A stretch of 33,112 bases of DNA from the NCBI GenBank assembly GCA_944372525.1, contig CALVZL010000014.1, forward strand, positions 1-33,112. Reading direction: 5' to 3'. Under the pieces are notes generated by a model that saw only the letters and a list, made by a program, of their open reading frames with translations, was not told where the DNA came from and did not search any database. Origin of the DNA: an uncultured Clostridia bacterium. GTDB taxonomy: Bacteria; Bacillota; Clostridia; Christensenellales; Borkfalkiaceae. The position numbers and the translations under genes were made by a program. This document shows positions 7,439 to 16,157 of this stretch, in pieces (positions within the stretch are counted from its first letter, which is position 1; the number at the start of each line of letters is the position of its first letter).

Positions 7439-8371
7439 ATGGAACAGAGCTATCATCGGCCTGTTCTGTTGAAAGAAGTGCTGGAAGGGCTGTGCGTCAG
7501 AGCGGGCGGGCTGTATTTCGACGGAACGGTCGGCGGCGGCGGACATTCCTATGCGATCCTGTCTTCGAACGATACGGTACGGCTCATCGGAACGGATCGG
7601 GACGCGGAGGCGATCGAGGCCGCGGGCAAACGGCTGAGTCCTTTTCAGGACAGAGTCAGATTATATAAAACAGATTATAGAAGATATGCGGAAATTCTCG
7701 GCCGGGCGGGCGCAGAAGAGCTGGACGGCGTGCTATTGGATTTCGGAATTTCCTCTCATCAGATCGACGACGATCGGAGAGGGTTTTCGTACCGGAAGGC
7801 ATCTGCGCCGCTCGACATGAGAATGGACCTCGGTTCCCCGTTTACCGCGGAAGCGGTGGTGAACGGCTATACGGAAGAGAAACTTTATCGAGTGATACGG
7901 GATTACGGGGAAGAGCGGTTTGCCTCGGCGATTGCGCGAAACATTGTGCGGCAGCGCGAGACGGAACGGATCACGACGTGCGGAATGCTGGCGTCCATCG
8001 TGGAGGAAAGCATTCCTCCGAAATTTCGGTCGGCGGCGTGTGCCAGACAGACCTTTCAGGCGATCCGCATCGAAGTCAACAGCGAACTGGCTGGGTTGCG
8101 GGAATGCATCAAGGGTTTGGTCCGTCACTTGAAACCCGGCGGAAGGATATGTATCATCTCCTTTCATTCTCTTGAGGATAGGATTGTCAAGGAAACGTTT
8201 GCGGAACTGAACAGTTCCTGTACCTGTCCGAAAGAATTTCCCGTGTGTGTATGCGGAAAAAAGAAAGAAATCGAAATTTTGACCAAAAAGCCCATTGTGG
8301 CAGGCGAGCGGGAGCGAACGGAAAACCCGCGCAGCAAGAGCGCAAAATTGCGCATTGCGAAAAAAATATGA
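7439..8371 (+). CDS. rsmH: 16S rRNA (cytosine(1402)-N(4))-methyltransferase
   Basis: RsmH (MraW) methylates C1402 of 16S rRNA using S-adenosylmethionine. The 310-residue product begins YHRPVLLKEVLEGL, then shows the SAM-binding loop DGTVGGGGHSYAIL. Further family blocks are LDFGISSHQID, RGFSYRKASAPLDMRMD, FQAIRIEVNSEL, and CIISFHSLEDRIVK near the C terminus, ending in the usual NPRSKSAKLR. Length matches the family. It starts one base after the mraZ stop, which implies coupled translation, and its place after mraZ is the standard one. Confidence 0.96.
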   Translation: MEQSYHRPVLLKEVLEGLCVRAGGLYFDGTVGGGGHSYAILSSNDTVRLIGTDRDAEAIEAAGKRLSPFQDRVRLYKTDYRRYAEILGRAGAEELDGVLLDFGISSHQIDDDRRGFSYRKASAPLDMRMDLGSPFTAEAVVNGYTEEKLYRVIRDYGEERFASAIARNIVRQRETERITTCGMLASIVEESIPPKFRSAACARQTFQAIRIEVNSELAGLRECIKGLVRHLKPGGRICIISFHSLEDRIVKETFAELNSSCTCPKEFPVCVCGKKKEIEILTKKPIVAGERERTENPRSKSAKLRIAKKI

Positions 8372-8414
8372 ATGAAATCGGTCACCAAAGAATAATTTAT
8401 AAGGAGCAATCCGA

Positions 8415-9383
8415 ATGGCAGGCACGGCTTTATTGGAAAGAGAACTTGAAAAACTCAGCGAAGAACAAAAGCAGCAGAGATCTTCGGTCAGCGAGGCGGA
8501 GAAAGAGCATGACAGACTGATTTCCGAGAATTATCAGAAGCTGATTTCCAATGAAGAGGCGCCTTGGTCGGAGCCCTATGCTTACAATGCGGCGGAGGAT
8601 AATTTTTCGCGCAGAACTTACGAGCTTTCGGAAGGCGCGACGGACCTTAAGAGCGCGCATGTTCCGGAATACCAGCAGTATCAGCCGAAATATCACGCGC
8701 CCATCGTCCCTTCGTCCGTTCCCGGTGCTCCGAGCGCCGCACAGCGGATCGCGGACTATGTGCCTGTTCGGGTCGGGATGCAGAGTTTGCAACGGTTCGG
8801 CGATATGCCCGCGGAGCCGGTGCGCAATCGTACAGCGGAATATGCGCCTGCTGCGCAGCCGATTTATGCGCCCGTCTACGATTCTTCCTATACGCCTGCG
8901 GCGGAAGCGCCTGCCCGCCCTCGTCTGTTTGAGGGTTTGACCTATAAAAACGGAGAGCTTTACGACTCTTCTTCGGCATTGGAGGCGCCCGTCTACGATT
9001 CTTCCTATGCGCCGGTCCGGGAAGTTCCCGTTACGCCTGCGGCAGAACAGACAGATTCGGAGGAAGACGCGCTTCCCACACAGCGCACGATGGAGTCGGT
9101 CCGCCATGCGGAAGAGGCAGAACCAAGTGTCGGGTTCTTTGCTTCCCTGTCGCTGAAGACAAAAGTCGTGCTTGCGGCGGTCGTTGCGGCGATTGTGCTG
9201 ATGATCGCGGGGATTTGCATCAATACGACCATACTTAATTCCGTACAGGCGGAAGTGCTTTCCCATCAGGAGGAGATTAGCAGGCTTTCGGAACAGGCTT
9301 CCGCGATTCAGGCAGAGCTCGACTATGTGACCGATCCTGAGACGATCGCGGAATGGGCGCTCTCTCAGAACATGACCAAATAA
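8415..9383 (+). CDS. ftsL: FtsL-like septal protein with long N-terminal cytoplasmic extension
   Basis: Position between rsmH and ftsI, and the C-terminal pattern, point to FtsL. There is a single transmembrane helix at about residues 251-272, then a short coiled coil (about 277-305, QEEISRLSEQASAIQAEL) and a DPETIAEWAL ending like other FtsL/DivIC proteins. FtsL would form a trimeric unit with DivIC and FtsQ in the divisome. The product is 322 residues, against about 100-130 for normal FtsL. The extra 245 residues are cytoplasmic, low in complexity and rich in Pro, Ala and Tyr, with a repeated APVYDSSY motif. AAGGAG precedes the ATG at 8415. The call rests on context and topology, since FtsL sequences are poorly conserved. 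Confidence 0.75.
   Translation: MAGTALLERELEKLSEEQKQQRSSVSEAEKEHDRLISENYQKLISNEEAPWSEPYAYNAAEDNFSRRTYELSEGATDLKSAHVPEYQQYQPKYHAPIVPSSVPGAPSAAQRIADYVPVRVGMQSLQRFGDMPAEPVRNRTAEYAPAAQPIYAPVYDSSYTPAAEAPARPRLFEGLTYKNGELYDSSSALEAPVYDSSYAPVREVPVTPAAEQTDSEEDALPTQRTMESVRHAEEAEPSVGFFASLSLKTKVVLAAVVAAIVLMIAGICINTTILNSVQAEVLSHQEEISRLSEQASAIQAELDYVTDPETIAEWALSQNMTK
8868..9008 (+). repeat. Internal 24-nt direct repeat in the ftsL extension
   Basis: The same 24 bases, coding APVYDSSY, occur at 8868-8891 and 8985-9008. The copies are 117 bases (39 codons) apart and in the same frame. The identity at base level suggests a fairly recent duplication or copy correction. Confidence 0.85.
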
Positions 9384-9420
9384 AACAAATTCAAAAACAA
9401 ACGGAAACGGCAACGATGGA

Positions 9421-11154
9421 ATGAAACAGACGCAATATTCGTTGACGATCTTACGAAAGAGGTTATTTGCCATATGTTTGGCGATAGCCTTTCTTTTTTG
9501 CATTTTTCTCTCCCGATTCTTCTATGTGCAGGTGATCTGGGAGGAGGAACTCGTCTATCGGGCGCTGGATCAATGGACGCGCGAAATACCTGTCGTGGCG
9601 GAACGCGGAAGGATCAGCGATCGCAACGGAGAACTTCTCGCGGGCAATGAAAGTGCATACAGTGTGTTCGCCCGTGCCAATGCGGTGACCGATCCCGAAA
9701 ACTGTGCGCAAACGCTCTCCGTTTTGCTGGAGATTCCCCGTGAACAGCTTTTGCAGAAGCTGACGGACAGAAGTCGCTCGGAGGTCACGCTCGTCAGACA
9801 GGCGGAAAAGAGCGTTGTGCAGAAGATTGCGGGGACGGGATATGCGGGCGTCTATTATGCGCGTGACAACAAAAGGGTCTATCCTTACGGGGCGCTTGCC
9901 TGCCAGATCCTCGGATTTGTTTCCGCGGATCAGAGCGGAGCCTCCGGCGTAGAAAAATATTACGACCGATATCTCGCGGGAGAGAACGGAGAGGTCCTGT
10001 TCGAAGCCGATCTCGTCGGCGCAGAGCTGGAGGGAACGGGCGCCGTTTATCTGCCCGCTGTCGACGGCGTGAATCTGGAACTCACGCTCGACTACCGCAT
10101 TCAGGCGCTCTGCGAAGAGACGATGGGGCGGGTGCTCGGAGAGAGCGGCGCCGCCGGGGTCGGATGCATTGTGCTCGATCCGACGGATTTTTCGGTGCTT
10201 GCCATGGTCAATCTTCCCTCGTACGATCTCAACGACATTCCGAGAGATGACATCGACGCGTTGAACGCGCTGTCGCGCAATCGCCTCGTGAGCGACGTCT
10301 ATGAGCCGGGATCCACCTTCAAAATCGTGACGGCAGCCGCCAACATCGAAGAATATCTCAGGGGGAATCCCGCCGCTTTTTCCGCGGAATATATTTTCTC
10401 AAGCAGCCGCACCCGCATGGTAGACGGGTCAAAGGTAAGTTGCTGGAGCGACCATAAGAACGGAAAACATTATCATCAGACTCTTTCGGATGCGCTCAAC
10501 AACAGCTGCAATCCCTGTTTTGTGGATATCGCTCTCTCACTCGGGAAAGAGACCTTCTACGATTATCTCGAAGCGTTTCGGTTCGGAACGGCGACGGGAA
10601 TTGATTTTCCGGGGGAGACGCTCGGGATGCTGCTTCCCGAAAGCACGCTCAAAAACGGAGATCTTGCGCGTGTCGCCTTCGGACAGACGATCGCCGTGAC
10701 CCCACTGCAGCTCGCGTGCGCTTCGGCGACAGCCGTCAACGGAGGATATTATTATGCGCCGCATCTGCTTCAGTCGGTCTTTACGCAGGAGGGGGAAGAA
10801 CTCTATCGGGCAGAAAAGGTTCTGCTCGGGCGGACGGTGAGCGAAGAGGCGTCGCGCATCCTTTCGGAGATGCTCGAAGGGGTCGTTCGGGACGGAAGCG
10901 GAAAAAATGCCGATATCGAAGGCTATCGGGTGGCGGGGAAGACGGGCACGGCGCAGAAATATGAAAACGGACAGATCGCGCAAGGAAAATATGTTTCCTC
11001 TTTCGTCGGATATTTTCCTGCTGACGATCCCCGGTATTTGGCTCTCGTGATTGTCGACGAGCCGCAGGGATCGTATTACGGAAGCGTCGTTGCCGCCCCC
11101 TGTGCCAAAGAGATTTTTCAGGGAATTATCGATATCATGGGCTTGCAGCCGTAG
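9421..11154 (+). CDS. ftsI: Class B penicillin-binding protein (FtsI/PBP2 type)
   Basis: This transpeptidase cross-links septal peptidoglycan alongside FtsW. The 577-residue product has a membrane anchor at about residues 13-35, then a dimerisation domain starting AERGRISDRNGELLA. The transpeptidase domain has the three active-site motifs STFK (S298 is the catalytic serine), SCN (362-364) and KTGT (507-510). No PASTA domains follow, so it is closer to FtsI than to full SpoVD. No convincing ribosome site precedes the ATG at 9421, where the bases read GGCAACGATGGA, so translation may be weak or coupled to ftsL. It lies between ftsL and murE, as expected. Confidence 0.94.
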   Translation: MKQTQYSLTILRKRLFAICLAIAFLFCIFLSRFFYVQVIWEEELVYRALDQWTREIPVVAERGRISDRNGELLAGNESAYSVFARANAVTDPENCAQTLSVLLEIPREQLLQKLTDRSRSEVTLVRQAEKSVVQKIAGTGYAGVYYARDNKRVYPYGALACQILGFVSADQSGASGVEKYYDRYLAGENGEVLFEADLVGAELEGTGAVYLPAVDGVNLELTLDYRIQALCEETMGRVLGESGAAGVGCIVLDPTDFSVLAMVNLPSYDLNDIPRDDIDALNALSRNRLVSDVYEPGSTFKIVTAAANIEEYLRGNPAAFSAEYIFSSSRTRMVDGSKVSCWSDHKNGKHYHQTLSDALNNSCNPCFVDIALSLGKETFYDYLEAFRFGTATGIDFPGETLGMLLPESTLKNGDLARVAFGQTIAVTPLQLACASATAVNGGYYYAPHLLQSVFTQEGEELYRAEKVLLGRTVSEEASRILSEMLEGVVRDGSGKNADIEGYRVAGKTGTAQKYENGQIAQGKYVSSFVGYFPADDPRYLALVIVDEPQGSYYGSVVAAPCAKEIFQGIIDIMGLQP

Positions 11155-11172
11155 GAGTGAGGAGGGAAGAGG

Positions 11173-12609
11173 ATGAAACTTTCGGAATTAGCGAGGGAAC
11201 TTGGCCAAAGGCGGCTCGTCGGGGATGCGGAGATCGGCGGATTGTGTACGGACAGCCGCGTTGCGGAAAAAGGAGATCTTTTTTTCTGCTATCGGGGGGA
11301 GCATGTCGATTCGCACGAATTTGCGCAGGAGGCGCTTGCGCGAGGTGCGGAGGCGCTGGTCTGCGAACGGGAACTTCCCTTCTCCTGCGCACAGCTCATC
11401 TTGCCGGACGGGCGGGAGGGCATGGCGCGGATTGCCGCTGCGTTTTACGGGCATCCGGAAAGAAAAATGAAATTTGTCGGCGTGACGGGGACAAACGGGA
11501 AGACAACCGTCACATATCTGCTGCGTTCCGTTCTCGGACAAGCCGGATTTCGAACGGGAATTATCGGAACGCTGGGGGCGGTTTACGGCAGGCATTTTGT
11601 CGCGCCTGCGCTCACGACGCCCGATCCCGTCGGGCTTTTCTCTCTGCTTGCGGGAATGCGGCAGGCGGGCGTGGAGATAGTCGTCATGGAGGTGTCGGCG
11701 CATGCACTGGCTTTGAAAAAAGAATGTCCGATCTACTATGATGTCGCCGTTTTTACCAATCTCACGCGCGATCATCTGGATTTCTTCGGGACAATGGAGC
11801 GCTACGGCGAGGCCAAACGGCTGCTGTTTACGCCTTCCCGCTGTCGCTGCGCGGTGCTGAATGCAGACGATCCTTTTTCCGCCGTTTTGAAACAAGGGGT
11901 GATCTTCAAATCATACGGGTTGGAGACGCCCGCGGATTCCTTCGCCCTGATCGAAAGAGAAGATCTGCGGGGAAGCCGGATCACGCTGAATCTGAGCGAC
12001 GAACTCTGCGAAGCGGAACTGCCTCTTGCCGGGCGCCACAATGTGCTCAACGCGCTTGCTGCGGCGACGGCGGCGCGGGAACTCGGGGTAAACGTAGAAG
12101 ACATCGCGCGCGGACTGACGGAAGCGGAACAGGTGGACGGGCGGCTCGAATGGACGGCCAGCTATCGCGGCGCGGATATTTTTGTAGATTTTGCCCATAC
12201 GCCGGACGGACTGGAAAAATCGCTTGCCGCTCTGCGGCCGTATTGCGCGGGCAGACTGATCGTGCTATTCGGCTGCGGCGGAAACCGCGACGCGGGAAAG
12301 CGGGAGCAGATGGGAGAAACGGCGGCAAAAGGCAGTGATTTCGCCGTGCTTACCTCGGACAATCCGCGTTACGAAGATCCTTGTGCGATCATAACGGAGA
12401 TCGAAAAGGGGTTTCGCAGGCATTCCGATCGCTATGTCTGTGTCGAAGAACGGGAAAAGGCGATTGCCTACGCACTCGGACGACTGAGGGAAGGAGACGT
12501 TTTGCTCATTGCGGGCAAGGGCGGAGAGACCTATCAGGAAATCATGGGAATAAAATATGCCTATAACGACAAAACTGTGTTGAGATCGATGATCGGGCAA
12601 TTGCAATGA
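11173..12609 (+). CDS. murE: UDP-N-acetylmuramoyl-L-alanyl-D-glutamate-2,6-diaminopimelate ligase
   Basis: MurE adds the third residue of the stem peptide. The 478-residue product shows the Mur ligase ATP loop GVTGTNGKTTVTYLL, the block VVMEVSAHAL, the central VFTNLTRDHLDFFGTME and the C-terminal LFGCGGNRDAGKR. DNPR at residues 396-399 is the motif that selects meso-diaminopimelate over lysine. The start ATG follows a purine-rich site (GGAGGGAAGAGG). It ends in an ATGA overlap with mraY. murF, which normally comes next, is missing here. Confidence 0.95.
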   Translation: MKLSELARELGQRRLVGDAEIGGLCTDSRVAEKGDLFFCYRGEHVDSHEFAQEALARGAEALVCERELPFSCAQLILPDGREGMARIAAAFYGHPERKMKFVGVTGTNGKTTVTYLLRSVLGQAGFRTGIIGTLGAVYGRHFVAPALTTPDPVGLFSLLAGMRQAGVEIVVMEVSAHALALKKECPIYYDVAVFTNLTRDHLDFFGTMERYGEAKRLLFTPSRCRCAVLNADDPFSAVLKQGVIFKSYGLETPADSFALIEREDLRGSRITLNLSDELCEAELPLAGRHNVLNALAAATAARELGVNVEDIARGLTEAEQVDGRLEWTASYRGADIFVDFAHTPDGLEKSLAALRPYCAGRLIVLFGCGGNRDAGKREQMGETAAKGSDFAVLTSDNPRYEDPCAIITEIEKGFRRHSDRYVCVEEREKAIAYALGRLREGDVLLIAGKGGETYQEIMGIKYAYNDKTVLRSMIGQLQ

Positions 12610-13559
12610 TAAAACCTATTCTGCTGTGTCTGTTCTCCTCTTTTGCGCTCTCACTCGCGCTGTGCGCTGCGGAGATCCCGCTTCTGAAAAAACTCGGCGC
12701 AGGACAAAACATCCTGTGTTACGTGAAAGAACATAAAACCAAGGGCGGAACGCCGACGATGGGCGGTCTGGGGTTTATATCGGCGGCATGCGTTTCGGTG
12801 CTCTTGCTGTGCGGCGGAGGCGGAAGAAGCCTGCATGTTGCGCTTGCCGTGGGACTTGCCTATCTTGCCGTCGGATTTTTGGATGACATGCTCAAAAAAC
12901 GACGGAAGGACAACCTTGGACTGCGGGCGTATCAAAAGATTTTCTTTCAGCTTGCGGTCGCGGCGATCGCCTCGCTGTTTTGTTGTTTCAACGGGTTTAC
13001 CCGCCTCCGTCTTCCCTATACGCTCCTGTCCTTTGAAATCGGATACTGGACGCTTCCGCTCGGCATCTTCGTCTTTCTTGCTACGGTCAACAGCGTCAAT
13101 CTCACTGACGGATTGGACGGGCTTGCGGGTTCGGTTTCTGCGGTCTTTTTTCTGCTCACCGGGGTGCTCATCGCACTACAGGGAGGCGACGGAGAACTTT
13201 TTTTGCTGTGTTGCTGTCTGGCAGGCGCGCTGGGGGCGTATCTTGTTTTCAACACCAACCGCGCCTCTGTCTTTATGGGGGATACCGGCTCGCTTTCGCT
13301 GGGCGGATTTGCCGCCGCGGTGGCCATGCTCTCCGGAAATGCGCTCTGTCTGCCTGTTTCGGGAGTGATGTTTGTTGCGTCGAGCATATCCGTGATCCTG
13401 CAGGTAATATATTATAAGCGGACGGGAAAGCGGATCTTTCTCATGGCGCCCGTTCATCATCATTTTCAGGAGCGCGGCTTTTCGGAGGGGAAGATCGCCT
13501 ATGTCTATGCCGCCGTGACCGCGGCGGCCGGGCTTTCGCTCTTCTTTCCCTATATTTAG
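12606..13559 (+). CDS. mraY: Phospho-N-acetylmuramoyl-pentapeptide transferase
   Basis: MraY transfers the UDP-MurNAc-pentapeptide to undecaprenyl phosphate, giving lipid I in the membrane. The 317-residue product has about ten hydrophobic segments and the family motifs HKTKGGTPTMGGLGF, LDDMLKKRRKDNLGL, NLTDGLDGLAG, FMGDTGSLSLGG and the substrate loop APVHHHFQERG. Its start overlaps murE by four bases (ATGA). Length is normal. It is followed by murD after a 17-base gap containing a GGAGGGAGT ribosome site. Confidence 0.96.
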   Translation: MIKPILLCLFSSFALSLALCAAEIPLLKKLGAGQNILCYVKEHKTKGGTPTMGGLGFISAACVSVLLLCGGGGRSLHVALAVGLAYLAVGFLDDMLKKRRKDNLGLRAYQKIFFQLAVAAIASLFCCFNGFTRLRLPYTLLSFEIGYWTLPLGIFVFLATVNSVNLTDGLDGLAGSVSAVFFLLTGVLIALQGGDGELFLLCCCLAGALGAYLVFNTNRASVFMGDTGSLSLGGFAAAVAMLSGNALCLPVSGVMFVASSISVILQVIYYKRTGKRIFLMAPVHHHFQERGFSEGKIAYVYAAVTAAAGLSLFFPYI

Positions 13560-13576
13560 AGCCGATCGGAGGGAGT

Positions 13577-14986
13577 ATGTATTTTGCAAGACAGAAGTTT
13601 CTCGTAGCGGGGCTTTCCCGTTCGGGTGTGGCGGCTTCGGAGTTTTTGCTCAGACGCGGTGCCGAACAGGTGTATTGTTACGACGACGTAGAAGAGGGAA
13701 GCGTTGCGCAATCCGCGGCGGAGCTGGAAAAGAAAGGCTGCCGCATCGTACATAAAGAGGAGCTGAAACAGGCGGCGGAAGAGTGCGACGTGCTTGTGCT
13801 GAGTCCCGGGATCCCCATCGATCATCCGCTGCCCGTCTTGTTTCGGCGGGCACGAAAGAGGATCGCAGGGGAAGCGGAACTGGGTGCGCTCTTTCTGCGC
13901 TGCCCCGTCGTGGCGGTGACGGGAACGAACGGAAAGACGACGACGGTGACGATGATCGACGGTATTCTGAAGTCTGCGGGCTTTGACAGCGTTGCCTGCG
14001 GCAACATCGGCAAACCGATTACGGCTTGCTGCGAACGGCTCGGAGAAAACGGAGCCGCCGTTGCGGAGATCTCCTCCTTTCAGCTTGAGACCCTGCTTTC
14101 GCTTCGCCCGCATATTGCCGTCGTGCTCAATGTTTCGGAAGATCACCTCAACCGTCATTATACGATGGAGAACTACGTTCATCTCAAAGCACGGCTGCTT
14201 CGGAACGGGACGGAGAGCGAATACGCGGTGCTCAACTATGACGACGAGATCGTCCGCGGATTTGCGGAAAAGACGAAATCTAAAGTCGTTTGGTTTTCTC
14301 TTCGGGAGCGGACGGAGGGGGGATACCGTGAAAACGGGCGGCTGTGTTTTCGGGGGGAAGAAATTCTCTCCTGTGAGGAATTACCGCTTGAGGGAGAACA
14401 TAATCAGCAGAATGCGCTGGCGGCAATCTGTGCGGCAAAACTCATGGGGGTCGGGAACGAGACCATAGCCGCCGCCCTGAAGACCTTCCGCGGCGTGGAG
14501 CATCGCCTTCAGCCCGTCGGGGAGGTCGGAGGGATCCGTTTTATCGACGACTCCAAGGCGACCAATCCGGACTCTACACTCAAAGCCGTGAGCGGTGTCA
14601 GAGGAGAAAGCGTGCTGCTTCTCGGCGGCAAGGACAAGGGAGAGGATTATGCCGCGCTCTTTGAAGGAATTGCAAATTCCGGAGTCGTGCATGCGGTTCT
14701 GTACGGGGAAAATGCCTTCCGTCTCCTCAGTGCAGCGATGAAACGGGGTTTTCATGCGGTTACGCTCTGCCGCCCCTTCGACGTTGCAGTGCGCGTCGCC
14801 TATCTGACCGCGCGGCCCGGGCAGAACGTTCTGCTCAGTCCCGCTTCGGCAAGTTTCGACAGCTTCCGGAACTATGAGGAACGGGGCGAACGGTTTCGGC
14901 AGTTGCTGGAGATATTCCGTGCGGAGACGGAAAGAGCTGAGACGGAAGAGGAGAAAGAGGAGAAAGAGGCAGCCGATGAAAAATGA
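13577..14986 (+). CDS. murD: UDP-N-acetylmuramoyl-L-alanine-D-glutamate ligase
   Basis: MurD adds D-glutamate to UDP-MurNAc-L-alanine. The 469-residue product starts with a Rossmann-like segment (KFLVAGLSRSGVAAS), carries the ATP loop VTGTNGKTTTVTM (residues 114-126), the block FQLETLLSLRPHIAVVLN and the C-terminal LLGGKDKGEDY and LLSPASASFDSF. The last 20 or so residues are an acidic E/K tail (RAETERAETEEEKEEKE) not needed for the fold. The ATG follows GGAGGGAGT. The end overlaps ftsW by 11 bases. Confidence 0.95.
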   Translation: MYFARQKFLVAGLSRSGVAASEFLLRRGAEQVYCYDDVEEGSVAQSAAELEKKGCRIVHKEELKQAAEECDVLVLSPGIPIDHPLPVLFRRARKRIAGEAELGALFLRCPVVAVTGTNGKTTTVTMIDGILKSAGFDSVACGNIGKPITACCERLGENGAAVAEISSFQLETLLSLRPHIAVVLNVSEDHLNRHYTMENYVHLKARLLRNGTESEYAVLNYDDEIVRGFAEKTKSKVVWFSLRERTEGGYRENGRLCFRGEEILSCEELPLEGEHNQQNALAAICAAKLMGVGNETIAAALKTFRGVEHRLQPVGEVGGIRFIDDSKATNPDSTLKAVSGVRGESVLLLGGKDKGEDYAALFEGIANSGVVHAVLYGENAFRLLSAAMKRGFHAVTLCRPFDVAVRVAYLTARPGQNVLLSPASASFDSFRNYEERGERFRQLLEIFRAETERAETEEEKEEKEAADEK

Positions 14987-16109
14987 GCGGGGAACAGCGC
15001 AGAAACGGGGGCGCGGAGACCTGCTCTTTCTCGGGGCGGTCATCCTGATTGCGGGAGCAGGCGTGCTCTTTGTCTACTCTGCCAGCTCCTATAACGCGCA
15101 GATACAGTACGGAGACGCTCTGTACTTCTTCAAGAAGCAGCTCGCGGGCTTTGCGCTCGGGCTGGTCTGCATGATTTCCGTCTCCTTTCTCGACTGCGAA
15201 AAATTCCGTCGGCTCGGCTTGCCCGTCTTACTTTTCGCTCTCGTCCTGCTTGTGCTTGTCTTTGTCCCGGGATTGGGAAAGACGACGTACGGTGCGACGC
15301 GCTGGATCGTCATCGGACCGCTGTCTGTTCAGCCGTCTGAGCTGGCAAAATACGGACTCATCTTCTTTGCGGCGGGCTATTTTGCCCGCTCTCCTGCGCG
15401 GATGCGGACGTTTCGAGGCATATTGCCCGTTCTTGGGGCGGGACTTTCCGTCTGTGCGCTCGTCATCTTGGAGCCGAACATGTCGGTGACCGTCTGTATC
15501 GGGGCAATTATGCTCGGGCTGCTCTTCCTTGCGGGAACGTCCTTCAAAACCTTTGCGCTCATTTCGCTTCCCGTGCTGGCGGCGATTCCCGCTTTGATTT
15601 TGGCGGAGCCTTATCGGCTGCAGCGGCTTTCGGCTTTTTTGGATCCGTGGGCGTCGCCGAAAGAAGAAGGATATCAGCTCATTCAGTCGCTCTATGCGCT
15701 TGCCAACGGTAATTTTTTCGGGGTCGGATTGTTTCGTTCCCGTCAGAAATACCGCTTTCTTCCCTTTGCGGAGAGCGATTTCATCCTCTCCGTCATTGCG
15801 GAAGAGACAGGGTTTTTCGGAATTCTGCTCTTCTTTGGTCTGGTCGTCTTTCTTCTGGTCCGGGGAGTTCGCATCGCAAAACGCTGCGATTCCTTTTATT
15901 CCTATCTCCTCGTCTGCGGGATCTTGTTCGCCTTTGCGATTCAGACGGCGCTGAACGCGCTCGTCGTCAGCGGCTGCATTCCTCCTACCGGGCTGCCTCT
16001 CCCCCTGGTAAGCGCGGGGAATACGTCGCTTGTGGTGACGATGACGGGCATGGGGATCGTCTATGGGGCGTCAAGGCACAGCGAAAACAAAAAACACATA
16101 AGATGGTAG
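14976..16109 (+). CDS. ftsW: Septal peptidoglycan glycosyltransferase FtsW
   Basis: FtsW is the SEDS polymerase that builds septal glycan strands with FtsI. The 377-residue product has about ten membrane segments and the family blocks FVYSASS, QPSELAKYGLI, ANGNFFGVGLFRSRQKYRFL and AESDFILSVIAEETG, with GLPLPLVSAG near the end. The ATG at 14976 is chosen because MKNERG leads straight into the first helix; a longer reading from 14874 would only add murD sequence in another frame. It could also be called SpoVE or RodA, but its place in the cluster favours FtsW. murG, usually next, is absent. Confidence 0.92.
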   Translation: MKNERGTAQKRGRGDLLFLGAVILIAGAGVLFVYSASSYNAQIQYGDALYFFKKQLAGFALGLVCMISVSFLDCEKFRRLGLPVLLFALVLLVLVFVPGLGKTTYGATRWIVIGPLSVQPSELAKYGLIFFAAGYFARSPARMRTFRGILPVLGAGLSVCALVILEPNMSVTVCIGAIMLGLLFLAGTSFKTFALISLPVLAAIPALILAEPYRLQRLSAFLDPWASPKEEGYQLIQSLYALANGNFFGVGLFRSRQKYRFLPFAESDFILSVIAEETGFFGILLFFGLVVFLLVRGVRIAKRCDSFYSYLLVCGILFAFAIQTALNALVVSGCIPPTGLPLPLVSAGNTSLVVTMTGMGIVYGASRHSENKKHIRW

Positions 16110-16157
16110 TACGAAGAAGGTGCGCGGAGGGTCCTTTTCTGCGCACGGGAGAGACAT

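Noticed and set aside
14874-14975. Longer ftsW reading from ATG 14874
   Set aside because: The added residues are murD sequence in another frame; the ATG at 14976 directly precedes the first membrane helix.
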